This document shows, in pieces, positions 18,452 through 28,077 of a stretch of DNA of 64,000 nucleotides. The translations under genes and the position numbers were made by a program. The stretch spans positions 1 to 64,000 of the forward strand of contig JADJWJ010000016.1 in NCBI GenBank assembly GCA_016716425.1. The letters are read 5' to 3'. The notes under the pieces are model-generated. The model did no database searches. It worked only from the letters and a program-made list of their open reading frames with translations, and was not told the DNA's origin. The first letter of the stretch is position 1. Each line of letters starts with the position of its first letter. Origin of the DNA: Betaproteobacteria bacterium (GTDB taxonomy: Bacteria > Pseudomonadota > Gammaproteobacteria > Burkholderiales > Casimicrobiaceae).

Positions 18452-19438
18452 GTGAAGAAGCTTCGCCTTTCCGGCGTCACCGCCGCCTTAGCCGCCGCCG
18501 CCCTGATCGGCGCCACCGCCAGCCTGCCGGTGGCGGCTCAGCAGAAGTTCGTCACCATCGGCACCGGCGGCGTGACCGGCGTCTACTATGCGGCGGGCGG
18601 CGCGATCTGCCGCCTCGTCAACAAGGACCGCTCGAAGCACGGCATCCGCTGCTCGGTCGAGTCGACCGGCGGTTCGGTGTTCAACGTGAACACGATCAAG
18701 GCCGGCGAACTCGACTTCGGCTTCGCGCAGTCCGACGTCCAGTTCAACGCGATCAAGGGGCAGGGCCAGTACAAGGACGCCGGCGCCTACGGCGACCTGC
18801 GCGCCGTGTTTTCCGTGCACCCGGAGCCGTTCACGGTCGTCGCCCGCAAGGAGGCGAACGTGAAGCAGTTCGCCGACTTCAAGGGCAAGCGGTTCAACGT
18901 CGGCAACCCCGGCTCCGGCACGCGCTCGTCGATGGAGGAGCTGCTGAACGCGATGGGCTGGAAGATGTCCGACTTCTCGCTCGCCTCCGAGCTGAAGGCC
19001 GACGAGCACGGCCCGGCCCTGTGCGACGGCAAGATCGACGGGTTCTTCTACGCGGTCGGCCACCCGTCGGCGAACATCCAGGACCCGACGACCACCTGCG
19101 GCGCGAAGCTCGTGTCGCTGACCGGCCCGGCCGTCGACAAGCTGGTCGCCGACCGGCCGTACTACGCGAAGGCCACGATTCCCGCAGGCCTGTATCCGAA
19201 CAACCCCGACCCCACGCAGACGTACGGCGTGCTGGCGACCGTGGTGGCGTCGGCGAAGACGCCGAACGAGACCGTCTATCAGGTCGTGAAGGCGGTGTTC
19301 GACAACTTCGACGAGTTCAAGAAGCTGCATCCGGCGCTGGCGCACCTGAAGCCCGAGGACATGGTCAAGAACGGCAACTCGGCGCCGCTGCACGAGGGCG
19401 CGCTCAAGTACTACAAGGAAAAGGGCTGGGTGAAGTAG
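18452..19438 (+). CDS. TAXI-family TRAP transporter substrate-binding protein
   Basis: A 328-residue periplasmic receptor. GTG 18452 is set by AAGGAG at 18440-18445. A Sec signal ends near VAAQQ (residue about 29). The mature protein begins FVTIGTGGVTGVYYAAGG, the TAXI hallmark, and has NVGNPGSGTRSS in the binding cleft. TAXI receptors feed fused TRAP permeases such as the one encoded 251 bases downstream. Substrates of characterised relatives are glutamate-like or other organic acids; here unknown. A strong terminator-like hairpin follows the stop, so it may be made in excess over the permease. Confidence 0.93.
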   Translation: MKKLRLSGVTAALAAAALIGATASLPVAAQQKFVTIGTGGVTGVYYAAGGAICRLVNKDRSKHGIRCSVESTGGSVFNVNTIKAGELDFGFAQSDVQFNAIKGQGQYKDAGAYGDLRAVFSVHPEPFTVVARKEANVKQFADFKGKRFNVGNPGSGTRSSMEELLNAMGWKMSDFSLASELKADEHGPALCDGKIDGFFYAVGHPSANIQDPTTTCGAKLVSLTGPAVDKLVADRPYYAKATIPAGLYPNNPDPTQTYGVLATVVASAKTPNETVYQVVKAVFDNFDEFKKLHPALAHLKPEDMVKNGNSAPLHEGALKYYKEKGWVK

Positions 19439-19484
19439 CCGGCAGATCGCGTCCGCAGCATCGATTCGGCGATCCGGAGGCAGG

Positions 19485-19514
19485 AAGGGGCGAAGGCGAC
19501 TTCGCCCCTTTTTT
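19485..19514 (+). terminator. Rho-independent terminator/attenuator after TAXI receptor gene
   Basis: An 11-base perfect stem (AAGGGGCGAAG / CTTCGCCCCTT) around a four-base loop GCGA, followed by six T residues. It lies between receptor and permease genes, and could set the higher receptor-to-permease ratio common in TRAP operons. Confidence 0.8.
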
Positions 19515-19528
19515 GCGGACGCGGGACG

Positions 19529-19652
19529 CCCCTCACCCCGGCCCTCTCCCCGCACGCGGGGAAAGGGAGGTCTTCGGCGTCGCGTTCCGGCGATGAGCGA
19601 CGGCACCTCTCTCCCTCTCCCCGCGCAGCGGGGAGAGGGTTGGGGTGAGGGG
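19529..19652. repeat. Long inverted repeat (CCCTCACCCC...GGGGTGAGGGG)
   Basis: Outer arms CCCCTCACCCCGGCCCTCTC and its near complement ending GAGAGGGTTGGGGTGAGGGG enclose a second pair of CCCCGC/GCGGGG arms. About 124 bases, no coding capacity. This type of palindrome is scattered in many Proteobacteria. It separates the terminator from the permease start. Confidence 0.7.
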
Positions 19653-19689
19653 CCGGTGACCGCGGCGACATGAAGGAAGGGGGAACGCA

Positions 19690-22251
19690 ATGGCCACCGA
19701 CATCGAGAAGGCATCCGCCGAACTGCAGGAGATCGTCGCCAAGGCGGACACGGGCGCGCGCAAGCCCGCCGGGTTCACCGGCAAGCTGATCTTCGCGGTC
19801 GCCCTCGCCTGGGCGCTGTTCCAGTTCTGGTACGCGTCGCCGCTGCCGTTCGTGCTCCGCTTCGGCGTCCTCAACGACACCGAAGCCCGCTCGCTGCACC
19901 TCGCGTTCGCGCTGTTCCTCGCGTTCACCGCGTGGCCCGCGTTCGCGGGCTCGCCGCGCGACCGGGTGCCGCTGCTCGACTGGGTCTTCGCGATCGCCGG
20001 GGCCTTTGCCGCCGCCTACCTCATCCTGTTCTACCGCGAACTCGCGCTGCGGCCGGGACAGCCGACGACGATGGACATCGTCGTCGCGTCGACCGGCGTG
20101 GTGCTGCTGATCGAGGCCACGCGCCGCGCCGTCGGGTGGCCGATGGCGGTGCTGGCCGTGCTCTTCATCGCCTACAGCATGGGCGGCCCCTACCTGCCCG
20201 AAGTGCTGGAGCACAAGGGCGCCTCGCTCAACCGTCTGCTCTCCCACATGTGGCTGACCACCGAGGGCGTGTTCGGCATCGCGCTCGGCGTGTCGACCGG
20301 AACGATTTTCGTCTACGTACTGTTCGGCACGCTGCTCGACCGCGCGGGCGGCGGCAACTACATGATGCAGGTGAGCTTCGCGGCGCTTGGCCACATGCGC
20401 GGCGGGCCCGCCAAGGTGGCGGTGGTGTCGTCGGCACTGAACGGCCTGATCTCCGGCTCGTCGGTGTCGAACGTGGTGTCGGGCGGCATCTTCACGATCC
20501 CGCTGATGAAGAAGTCCGGCTACGGCGGCGTCAAGGCCGGCGCGATCGAGACGATGTCGTCGGTCAACGGCCAGATCATGCCACCGGTGATGGGCGCCGC
20601 GGCGTTCCTGATGGTCGAGTACGTGGGCATCCCGTACTCGGAGATCGTCCGCAACGCGATCCTGCCGGCCACGCTGTCGTACATCGGCCTCTTCTACATC
20701 GTTCACCTCGAGGCGCTGAAGCTCGGCATGCAGCCGCTCATCCGGCGGGAGCCGCGGTCGTGGCACAGCCGGATCCTGCGCACGCTGCTCGGCATCTCCG
20801 GGACCGTCCTCGTCGTCTGCGTGCTGTACTACCTGCTGGCCGGCGTCGACGCGGCTTTCGGCGCGGCGGCACCGTGGGTCACCAGCGCGATCGTCGGCGC
20901 GCTGTACGTGTTCTCCGTCTACATGGCGGCGAAGAGCCCGGACCTCCCCGAGGACATCGACATCGACAACCCCAAGCCGCTCGAAACGTGGCCGGCGGTC
21001 AAGGCCGGGCTGCACTTCCTGCTGCCGATCGGCATGCTGATCTGGTGCCTGATGATCGAGGAGCTGTCGCCGTCGCTGTCGGCGTATTGGGCGATCGTGA
21101 TGCTGGTCGTGCTGATGGCCACGCAGCGGCCGCTGATCGACCTCTTCCGTGGCCGCAGGACGCCGGGCGCCTGGCGGCGGGGCTTCGCCGACGTCGTCCA
21201 CGGCTTCAACGACGGCTCGCGCAACATGATCGGCATCGGCATCGCGACGGCGACGGCGGGCATCGTCGTCGGCGCGATCACGCTGACCGGCCTCGGACTG
21301 CGCATGACCGAGTTCGTCGAGTTCGTGTCGCAGGGCAACGTGATCACGATGCTGCTGTTCATCGCGTTCGTCTGCCTGGTGCTGGGCCTCGGCGTGCCGA
21401 CGACTGCCAACTACGTGTTGATGGCGACGCTGATGGCGCCGGTCGTGGTCGAACTGGGCGCGCAGGCCGGCCTCGTGATCCCGCTGATCGCCGTGCATCT
21501 CTTCGTCTTCTACTACGGGATCATGGGCGACATCACGCCGCCGGTCGGGCTCGCCACGTTCGCCGCGGCGGCGATCTCCGGCGAGAGCGCGATCGCGACC
21601 GGCATCCAGGGCGCCGTGTACGCGCTACGCACGGTGATCCTGCCGTTCATCTGGATCTTCAACCCGACGCTGCTGCTGGTCGACGTCGACGGCGCGCTCG
21701 ACGTCATCGTCGTCGTCGCCGCGTCGACCATCGCCATGCTGATCTTCGCCGCGGTCACGATGAACTGGTTCCGCGTCAAGACGCGTCTGTGGGAGACCGC
21801 ATTGCTGGCCGTCGCCGTGGCGCTGCTGTTCCGTCCCGACTTCTTCATGGACTTCGTCGCGCCCGAGTACGTACACGTGCCCGGCGCCAAGGTGTACGAC
21901 GTCGCGCGCGACACGCCCGACGCCGGGCGGCTGGTCATGGTCATCAAGGGCACGTCGATCGAGGGCGACGACGTGCGCAAGACGGTGGCGGTGCGGCTCG
22001 GGCCGAAGGGCGAGGACGGCCGCAAGCGGCTGACCGAGGCCGGGCTCACGCTGACGCAGCTGGGCGACGCCGTGCAGATTTCCGCCGTCAAGTTCGGCTC
22101 GCGCGCGAAGAAGTCGGGCTTCGACCAGGGCTTCGACGTCGACCGCATCGAAGTGCCGTCGGGACGCCCGTCGCCGCACTGGTTCTACCTGCCGGCGGTG
22201 CTGCTGATCGCGGTCGTTTGGTGGGCGCAGGGGCGACGGCTGCCGAAGTGA
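19690..22251 (+). CDS. TRAP transporter permease, fused 4TM/12TM TAXI type with DUF3394-like tail
   Basis: An 853-residue inner-membrane permease joining the small and large TRAP membrane subunits. About 600 residues of helices include the DctM core SGSSVSNVVSGGIFTIPLMK and SSVNGQIMPPVMGAAAFLMV and the second half motif GLGVPTTANYVLMATLMAPV. The last about 150 residues form a soluble segment (MVIKGTSIEGDDVRKTVAV...SRAKKSGFDQGF) followed by one final helix, matching the DUF3394 extension of such permeases. ATG 19690 follows GAAGGGGG. Stop and next start overlap (TGATG), coupling it to the racemase-like gene. Uptake is driven by an ion gradient. Confidence 0.92.
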   Translation: MATDIEKASAELQEIVAKADTGARKPAGFTGKLIFAVALAWALFQFWYASPLPFVLRFGVLNDTEARSLHLAFALFLAFTAWPAFAGSPRDRVPLLDWVFAIAGAFAAAYLILFYRELALRPGQPTTMDIVVASTGVVLLIEATRRAVGWPMAVLAVLFIAYSMGGPYLPEVLEHKGASLNRLLSHMWLTTEGVFGIALGVSTGTIFVYVLFGTLLDRAGGGNYMMQVSFAALGHMRGGPAKVAVVSSALNGLISGSSVSNVVSGGIFTIPLMKKSGYGGVKAGAIETMSSVNGQIMPPVMGAAAFLMVEYVGIPYSEIVRNAILPATLSYIGLFYIVHLEALKLGMQPLIRREPRSWHSRILRTLLGISGTVLVVCVLYYLLAGVDAAFGAAAPWVTSAIVGALYVFSVYMAAKSPDLPEDIDIDNPKPLETWPAVKAGLHFLLPIGMLIWCLMIEELSPSLSAYWAIVMLVVLMATQRPLIDLFRGRRTPGAWRRGFADVVHGFNDGSRNMIGIGIATATAGIVVGAITLTGLGLRMTEFVEFVSQGNVITMLLFIAFVCLVLGLGVPTTANYVLMATLMAPVVVELGAQAGLVIPLIAVHLFVFYYGIMGDITPPVGLATFAAAAISGESAIATGIQGAVYALRTVILPFIWIFNPTLLLVDVDGALDVIVVVAASTIAMLIFAAVTMNWFRVKTRLWETALLAVAVALLFRPDFFMDFVAPEYVHVPGAKVYDVARDTPDAGRLVMVIKGTSIEGDDVRKTVAVRLGPKGEDGRKRLTEAGLTLTQLGDAVQISAVKFGSRAKKSGFDQGFDVDRIEVPSGRPSPHWFYLPAVLLIAVVWWAQGRRLPK

Positions 22252-22904
22252 TGCGCGTCGCGCTGATCCACGCGCTCGCGCACTCGGTCGCGCCGGTCAA
22301 CGCGGCGTTCGCGCGCGACTGGCCGGATTGCGTCCGCATGAACCTGCTGGACGACAGCCTGTCGGCCGACCTGGCCCGCAGCGGCGGGCGGCCCGACGAC
22401 GCGATGACGGCACGTTTCCTGACGCTCGCGGGGTATGCGGTGGACACCGGTGCGCAGGGCATCCTGTTCACCTGCTCGGCCTTCGGGCGCTGCATCGAGG
22501 CGGTGGCGCGCGCGCACGCCGGGATCCCGGTGCTGAAGCCGAACGAGGCGATGATCGCCGAAGCGGTGACGCGGGGCCGGCGGATCGGGCTCGTGGCGAC
22601 GTTCGCGCCGACGCTCGCGTCGATGCCCGCCGAGTTTCCGTCCGGGATGGACGTCGTGCCGATGCTCGCCGAGGGCGCGCTCGACGCACTGAACGGGGGC
22701 GACGCGGCGACTCACGACCGGCTGATCGCAGACGCCGCGCGCCGGGCCGCGGCCGCGGGCTGCGACGTCGTCGCGCTGGCGCAGTTCAGCATGGCGCGCG
22801 CGGCCGCCGCGGTCGCGACGGTGGTCGACGTGCCCGTGCTGACGACGCCGGACAGCGCGGTGCGCGCGCTCGCGGCGCGGCTCGGCGCGCGCGCCGCGCG
22901 ATAA
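22251..22904 (+). CDS. Asp/Glu/hydantoin racemase-superfamily protein lacking second cysteine
   Basis: A 217-residue enzyme of the Asp/Glu racemase fold. The first catalytic cysteine is present in ILFTCSAFG (about residue 75). The second half, which normally reads GCD-VLGCTGM, here is AGCDVVALAQFSMARA, with the catalytic Cys replaced. Two-base-transfer racemisation would then fail, so a one-cysteine activity such as arylmalonate decarboxylase- or isomerase-type chemistry, or a divergent role, is possible. Its start overlaps the permease stop, tying it to the imported substrate. Confidence 0.8.
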   Translation: MRVALIHALAHSVAPVNAAFARDWPDCVRMNLLDDSLSADLARSGGRPDDAMTARFLTLAGYAVDTGAQGILFTCSAFGRCIEAVARAHAGIPVLKPNEAMIAEAVTRGRRIGLVATFAPTLASMPAEFPSGMDVVPMLAEGALDALNGGDAATHDRLIADAARRAAAAGCDVVALAQFSMARAAAAVATVVDVPVLTTPDSAVRALAARLGARAAR

Positions 22905-22962
22905 TCCGCGTTGCAACCGCGCGGCTCGGCGCCGCGTGCCGCGGTGCGAAGGGAGCCCCGAC

Positions 22963-24060
22963 ATGGAGGTCCGATTCTTCCGCGTCCTGCTAAGGACCAT
23001 CGTCCTCGCGGCCGGTGTGGCCGCGGGCGGCGCGCACGCGCAGGCGGCGCAGGCGCAGGCGCAGGCGCAGGCGCCGGCGGCGCCGGCATCGTTAGCCGAG
23101 TGCCACGGCATCGCGTCCGACCGTGACCGGCTCGCGTGTTACGACAAGGCGAGCGGCCGCGCGCTCGCCCCGCCGGCAGAGACCGCCGCACCTGCCGTCG
23201 TTGCGCCGAAGGACACGGCGACGCCATTGGCCAACGCCCAAGCGCAGCGCGGGGCGCCGACGTCGATGATCGACTACGCGTGGGACTTCGACGCGGACTC
23301 GCCGCGTTACAACATCCGGTTCTACAAGGAGAACTACTTCCTCGTCGGCCGCTACACGAACGACGTGAACACGGCGCCATTCGTGCCGTTGTACGAGGCG
23401 ATCGGCGGTCCGCCCGAGAACCTGAACAACACCGAGGCGAAGTTCCAGCTGTCGTTCAAGGGCCGGCTGTGGACGACGGACGACCGCCGCTTCGGCTTGT
23501 GGGCGGCGTACACGCAGCAGAACCAGTGGCAGGTCTACAACGGCGACGCGTCGCGGCCCTTCCGCGAGACCAACTACATGCCGGAGCTCTTCGTCAGCTA
23601 CCGGCCGGACGTCGACCTCGGCGGCGGCTTTCGCTGGAAGCTCGTCAACTTCGGGTACAACCACCAGTCGAACGGCCGCACCGACGTGATCTCGCGCAGC
23701 TGGAACCGCATCCTCGCCTCGTTCGGCGCCGAGAGCGGCAACCTCGCGCTCTTCGCCGACGTCTGGTACCGCATTCCGGAGAAGGACGAGGAGGACGACA
23801 ACCCCGACATCACCGACTACTACGGCCACGGCATGCTGAGCGGGCTGTACCGGTGGCGCGGCCACAGCTTCGCCGGCTGGCTGCGCGGCAACGTCGGCAC
23901 GGGCAAGGGCGCCGTGCAGGTCGGCTGGACCTCGCCGCCGTTCTTCGGTCCGCTGCGCGCGTACGTGCAGTTCTTCTCCGGCTACGGCGAGAGCCTGATC
24001 GACTACAACTGGAAGCAGACGACGATCGGCGCGGGCGTGGCGTTGTCCGACGGGCTATAG
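22963..24060 (+). CDS. pldA: Outer-membrane phospholipase A (OMPLA)
   Basis: A 365-residue calcium-dependent phospholipase A of the outer membrane. ATG 22963 follows GGGAG. A signal peptide ends near AHAQA; an Ala/Gln/Pro-rich linker of AQ repeats and a CHGIASDRDRLACYD motif precede the 12-strand barrel. The catalytic block GYNHQSNGR supplies His and Ser, and SRSWNR supplies the Asn of the triad. YTQQNQW and the acidic loop EKDEEDDNPD are seen. It hydrolyses phospholipids that reach the outer leaflet. Not clearly part of either neighbour's operon. Confidence 0.93.
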   Translation: MEVRFFRVLLRTIVLAAGVAAGGAHAQAAQAQAQAQAPAAPASLAECHGIASDRDRLACYDKASGRALAPPAETAAPAVVAPKDTATPLANAQAQRGAPTSMIDYAWDFDADSPRYNIRFYKENYFLVGRYTNDVNTAPFVPLYEAIGGPPENLNNTEAKFQLSFKGRLWTTDDRRFGLWAAYTQQNQWQVYNGDASRPFRETNYMPELFVSYRPDVDLGGGFRWKLVNFGYNHQSNGRTDVISRSWNRILASFGAESGNLALFADVWYRIPEKDEEDDNPDITDYYGHGMLSGLYRWRGHSFAGWLRGNVGTGKGAVQVGWTSPPFFGPLRAYVQFFSGYGESLIDYNWKQTTIGAGVALSDGL

Positions 24061-24117
24061 CCAGACGAGCAGCACGCCGGTTTTTCCGGTGTGCGCGTGG
24101 CGGGCGCATGCCACTTG

Positions 24118-24183
24118 CCGTCGTCCCCGCGAAGGCGGGGACCCACCCGGCGACCGGCCCCGGCCCCCTCGCGGGGACGACGG
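24118..24183. repeat. Inverted repeat with 15-base perfect arms
   Basis: CCGTCGTCCCCGCGA (24118-24132) pairs with TCGCGGGGACGACGG (24169-24183). The left arm continues into GGCGGGGAC, forming a second small hairpin. The GTCCCCGCGAAGGCGGGGAC core is a widespread proteobacterial intergenic palindrome. It lies between pldA and the helicase gene. Confidence 0.7.
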
Positions 24184-24303
24184 TTGCGCGTGTGCGATGC
24201 GCCGCGGAGTCGATGCCCCGCAAGTGCGCCGGGGCGACATTGCTGTGATTCCGGGCTGCCGTGCTATAGTCGTCGAACGTTCGTTCGACGTCAGGCGCGC
24301 CAC

Positions 24304-26380
24304 GTGGCTTCCGCGACATTCGATTCCCTCAACGAAGCGCAGCGCCGCGCCGTACTGCACGGCGCCGGGGAGGCGGCGCCCGCGCCGCTCCTTGTCGTCG
24401 CCGGCGCCGGCACCGGCAAGACCAGCACGCTCGCGCACCGCGTCGCGCGCCTGTTCCGCGACGGCGCGGATCCGCAGCGGCTGCTGCTGCTGACCTTCAG
24501 CCGCCGCGCGGCCGCGATGCTCGAGCGGCGCGCCGGACAGGCGCTGCGCGCGCGCGGCGGCGCCGCGCGCGGCGACGCACCTGCGCTGCCGTGGGCCGGG
24601 ACGTTCCACAGCGTCGGGGCGCGCATCCTGCGCGAGTACGCGCCCCGCATCGGGCTGCCGCCCAACTTCACCATCCACGACCGCGGCGACGCCGAGGATC
24701 TGATGGCGCTCACGCGCAATGCGCTGCCGCACGATCCGGTGGCGTGCCGCTTCCCGAGCGCCGCGACGTGCGTGGCCATCTACTCGCGCGCCGTGAACGC
24801 GCAGGCGCCGCTGCCCGACGTGCTGCGCGACGCGTTCGCCTGGTGCGCGCACTGGGAGGCGGCGCTGCAGAGCCTGTTCGCCGCGTATGTCGGCGCCAAG
24901 CAGGCGCAGCACGTGCTCGACTTCGACGACCTGCTGCTCGCGTGGGACGCCATGATGGCCGATACGGCGCTGGCGGCGGAGGTCGGCGCGCGGTTCGACC
25001 ACGTGCTGGTCGACGAGTACCAGGACACGAACCGCCTGCAGGCGTCGATCCTGCGTGCGCTGAAACCCGACGGCCGCGGCGTGACCGTCGTCGGCGACGA
25101 CGCGCAGGCGATCTACGGTTTCCGCGCCGCGACCGTGCGCAACATCCTCGACTTTCCGCGGCAGTACGCGCAGCCGGTCGCCGTCGTGACGCTCGAGCGC
25201 AACTACCGGTCCACCGGGCCGATTCTCGCCGCGTCGAACGCGGTGATCGCGCTCGCCGCCGAGCGCCACGCGAAGTCGCTCCGCACGGAGCGCGCAGGCG
25301 GCGAGCGACCGCGCCTCGTCACGGTCCGCGACGAGATGGGACAGGCGCAGTGCGTCGCGGAGCAGGTGCTCGCGTGGCGCGAGCAGGGCATCGCACTCAA
25401 GCGGCAGGCGGTGCTGTTCCGCACGGCAAGCCACAGCGCGCTGCTGGAGCTCGAGCTCGCGCGGCGCGACGTGCCGTTCGTGAAGTTCGGCGGCCTGCGC
25501 TTCCTCGACGCCGCCCACGTGCGCGACGTGCTCGCGCTGCTGCGCTGGATCGAGAATCCGCGCGCGCGCCTCGCCGGCTTCCGCGCGCTGCGCCTGCTGC
25601 CCGGCGTGGGGCCGGCGACGGCGACGCGCTGGCTCGACACGCTCGACGGCGCCGCGCAGCCTCTGGAGTTGCTGCGCACGCTGCGCGTGCCGCAGGCGGC
25701 GGCGGAGGATTGGCCGGGATTGCTCGCCGTCTGTGCGGCGCTGCGCGGTGGCGAGGCGGGCTGGCCCGCGGAACTCGACCCGCTGCTTGCGTGGTACGAG
25801 CCGCAGCTCGAGCGGCTGTACGACGACGCCGCGAGTCGTGCCGCCGACCTCGACGCATTGCGCCGCATCGCGGACACGTATCCGACGCGTGAGCGCTTCC
25901 TCACCGAGCTGACGCTCGACCCGCCGGCCGCCACCAGCGCGGAAGCGGGCGTGCCGCACCGCGACGACGACTGGCTCACGCTGTCGACGATCCACTCGGC
26001 CAAGGGACAGGAGTGGACGGCCGTGCAGGTGCTGAGCTGCGTGGACGGGTGCATCCCGTCCGACCTGGCGACCGGCCGCGCGGAGGAGATCGAGGAGGAG
26101 CGCCGGCTGCTGTACGTCGCGATGACGCGCGCGAGGGACCACCTCGCGCTGCTCCTGCCGCAGCGCTTCCACGTGCAGCGGCAGGCGGCGGCCGGCGACC
26201 GCCACGTCCACGCGTCGCGCAGCCGGTTCCTCACGCGCGCCGTCTGCGGAGAGTTCGACGAGCAGGCGTGGGCCGCCGCCGATGCCGGTGCTGCCCGCGG
26301 AGGTCCTGCCGGAGGGCCCGCGCGTCGACGTGGCGGCGCGCCTGCGCGCCATCTGGGACCAGGCGCGCGGGGCCGGCTGA
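24304..26380 (+). CDS. UvrD/Rep-family superfamily 1 DNA helicase, frameshift near 3' end
   Basis: A 3'-5' ATP-dependent DNA helicase with all SF1 motifs: Walker A VAGAGTGKTST, DEYQDTN, GDDAQAIYGFR, LERNYRST, STIHSAKGQEW and RLLYVAMTRAR. GTG 24304 begins VASATFDSLNEAQRRAV, matching the usual Q-motif start. The given frame does not stop but runs on for about 590 further codons through the next gene's antisense-like frame. Moving one frame at about 26270 (GCC repeat) gives PMPVLPAEVLPEGPRVDVAA and RLRAIWDQARGAG then TGA 26378-26380, a natural C-terminus. One extra base in the GCC run is the likely cause. Confidence 0.88.
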
Positions 26381-26521
26381 CGCCACCGGGTGGGCGTTGC
26401 GGCGGCGGGGCGACCGGCGTACGGTATCGCCGTCCGCAACACGCCGGACACCCTGCGGCCGCCCGACCTGCACGCGGGCAGCGGTCGCCGTCGCCGAAGT
26501 TGCCGTCACGGAGGGATGCAC

Positions 26522-28060
26522 ATGGCCTCGACTGCGCGAGTCTTCGCAGCGTTGCTGCCGGTCTGGGCGGTCGCGATGTCCGGCCACGCCGTCGCCGGAC
26601 CGTTCTCCCGGGTCGAGACGACGTCGGCGGTCACGACGATCGACGCGAAGCAACTGGGTGTAGTGCGGGCGATCTGCCCCGACGATCTGAAGGTGATCGC
26701 GGCAGTGGTCACGCCGGCCAATACGAGAGGCACCTTCGTGGTCGCGCAGGACCTGCTGCTGGTCGACGGAACGCGGATCGGCGTCGACGGCGCGTCGCCG
26801 GCGCCGTCGGGCATCTCCTCCACGCTCTACAACTCGCTCGACGCCAACGACGTCGCGAACATCGAGGTCCTCTGCGGCAGGCCGAGCGCGGGCGTGATGG
26901 GGCTCGCCATGGGGAGCACCGTCAACATCGCGGCGCAGGCGACGGAGCGCGCGGTTACGCAGTGCGGCCCCGGCTACACGGCCACGTGGGGTGGATACAC
27001 GACGACGAACGTGGCGGTGCGCGCGAGCTATCCGCACTTCGGCGAATCGCCCCACTATCTCGACCAGCTTGCGGACGGTGCCTACGCGGGGCCCGTCGGC
27101 TGGGAGAACTACGCCTACAACCCCGGAACCGGCACGCAGTCGCTGTTCAACGTCGCGGTCTGCTGGCAGCTGCCCGACGCCGTTGCCCAGGTCGGTTCGG
27201 TCGCGCTGTCGGCCGGCGAGTTCCGCTTCGTCGGGCTGGCGGTGTCCGAACAGCGGAACATCCTCGGCGGCGGCGTTTCCGGCGGCAGCGAGGGCTACTG
27301 GCGCGGCAGCGCGCGGTGGACGCTCGGACTCGGCGCCAACTACTCGCGGGCTGGCTGGGACTTCAAGCGTTTCGCCGACGGGACCGGTACCACGGGCGCG
27401 GTGGCGCAGTGGCGGCCCAAGGCCGGCGAGATTCCGTTGCGCAGCGGCGGACTGCTCGGCAGCTTCGTGCAGGACCTGCGGGCGGCGGGCTCGGCTGCCC
27501 CGGCGTCGCCGGTCAAGGTGGCGATCATCACCATCCCGGCGGAAACCGCGGCACCGGCGACGAGCGTCGTGTCGGTCGTCGAGTACTACAACGCGGCGCG
27601 CGACCACTGGTTCATGACGTCGATTCCGCAGGAGATCGCCGACCTCGACGCCGGCGTGCATGCCGGCTGGGTTCGGACCGGCTACGCGTTCAACGCGTAC
27701 GCGACGGGCAGCGGCGGCCCGCTCGGCCGGCTGCCGTTCTGCCGCTACTACGGGCTGCCGGAGTTCGGCCTCGACTCGCACTTCTACACGGGCAGCATCC
27801 TCGAGTGCCTGGAGATCCTGGCGAAATTCCGCGGCGCGTGGCAGCTCGAGAGCGGCGAGGTGTTCCAGGTGCAGCTGCCGAACGTGCAGACCGGCGCCTG
27901 CCCGGCGGGCACGGTGGCCGTGTTTCGCACGTGGAACGGACGCACCGACTCCAACCATCGGTACATCACCGATCCGGCGGTCCGCGCTCAGATGATCGCG
28001 GCCGGGCACGTGGCGGAGGGTTACGGGCCGATGGGCGTCGCGTTCTGCGCGGTCGCGTGA
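26522..28060 (+). CDS. Secreted protein with C-terminal DUF5648 repeats
   Basis: A 512-residue exported protein. A Sec signal (ALLPVWAVAMSGHAVAGP) is followed by about 320 residues with aromatic- and Gly-rich stretches but no domain I can name. The C-terminal 160 residues show DUF5648-like units: VVEYYNAARDHWFMTSIPQE...GWVRTGYAF, FCRYYG...DSHFYTGSILEC and TVAVFRTWNGRTDSNHRYIT. Such units are common at the ends of secreted betaproteobacterial proteins and their role is unknown. An alternative ATG lies two codons upstream (26516). Confidence 0.75.
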   Translation: MASTARVFAALLPVWAVAMSGHAVAGPFSRVETTSAVTTIDAKQLGVVRAICPDDLKVIAAVVTPANTRGTFVVAQDLLLVDGTRIGVDGASPAPSGISSTLYNSLDANDVANIEVLCGRPSAGVMGLAMGSTVNIAAQATERAVTQCGPGYTATWGGYTTTNVAVRASYPHFGESPHYLDQLADGAYAGPVGWENYAYNPGTGTQSLFNVAVCWQLPDAVAQVGSVALSAGEFRFVGLAVSEQRNILGGGVSGGSEGYWRGSARWTLGLGANYSRAGWDFKRFADGTGTTGAVAQWRPKAGEIPLRSGGLLGSFVQDLRAAGSAAPASPVKVAIITIPAETAAPATSVVSVVEYYNAARDHWFMTSIPQEIADLDAGVHAGWVRTGYAFNAYATGSGGPLGRLPFCRYYGLPEFGLDSHFYTGSILECLEILAKFRGAWQLESGEVFQVQLPNVQTGACPAGTVAVFRTWNGRTDSNHRYITDPAVRAQMIAAGHVAEGYGPMGVAFCAVA

Positions 28061-28077
28061 GTCCCGCGCGGCCGGCC

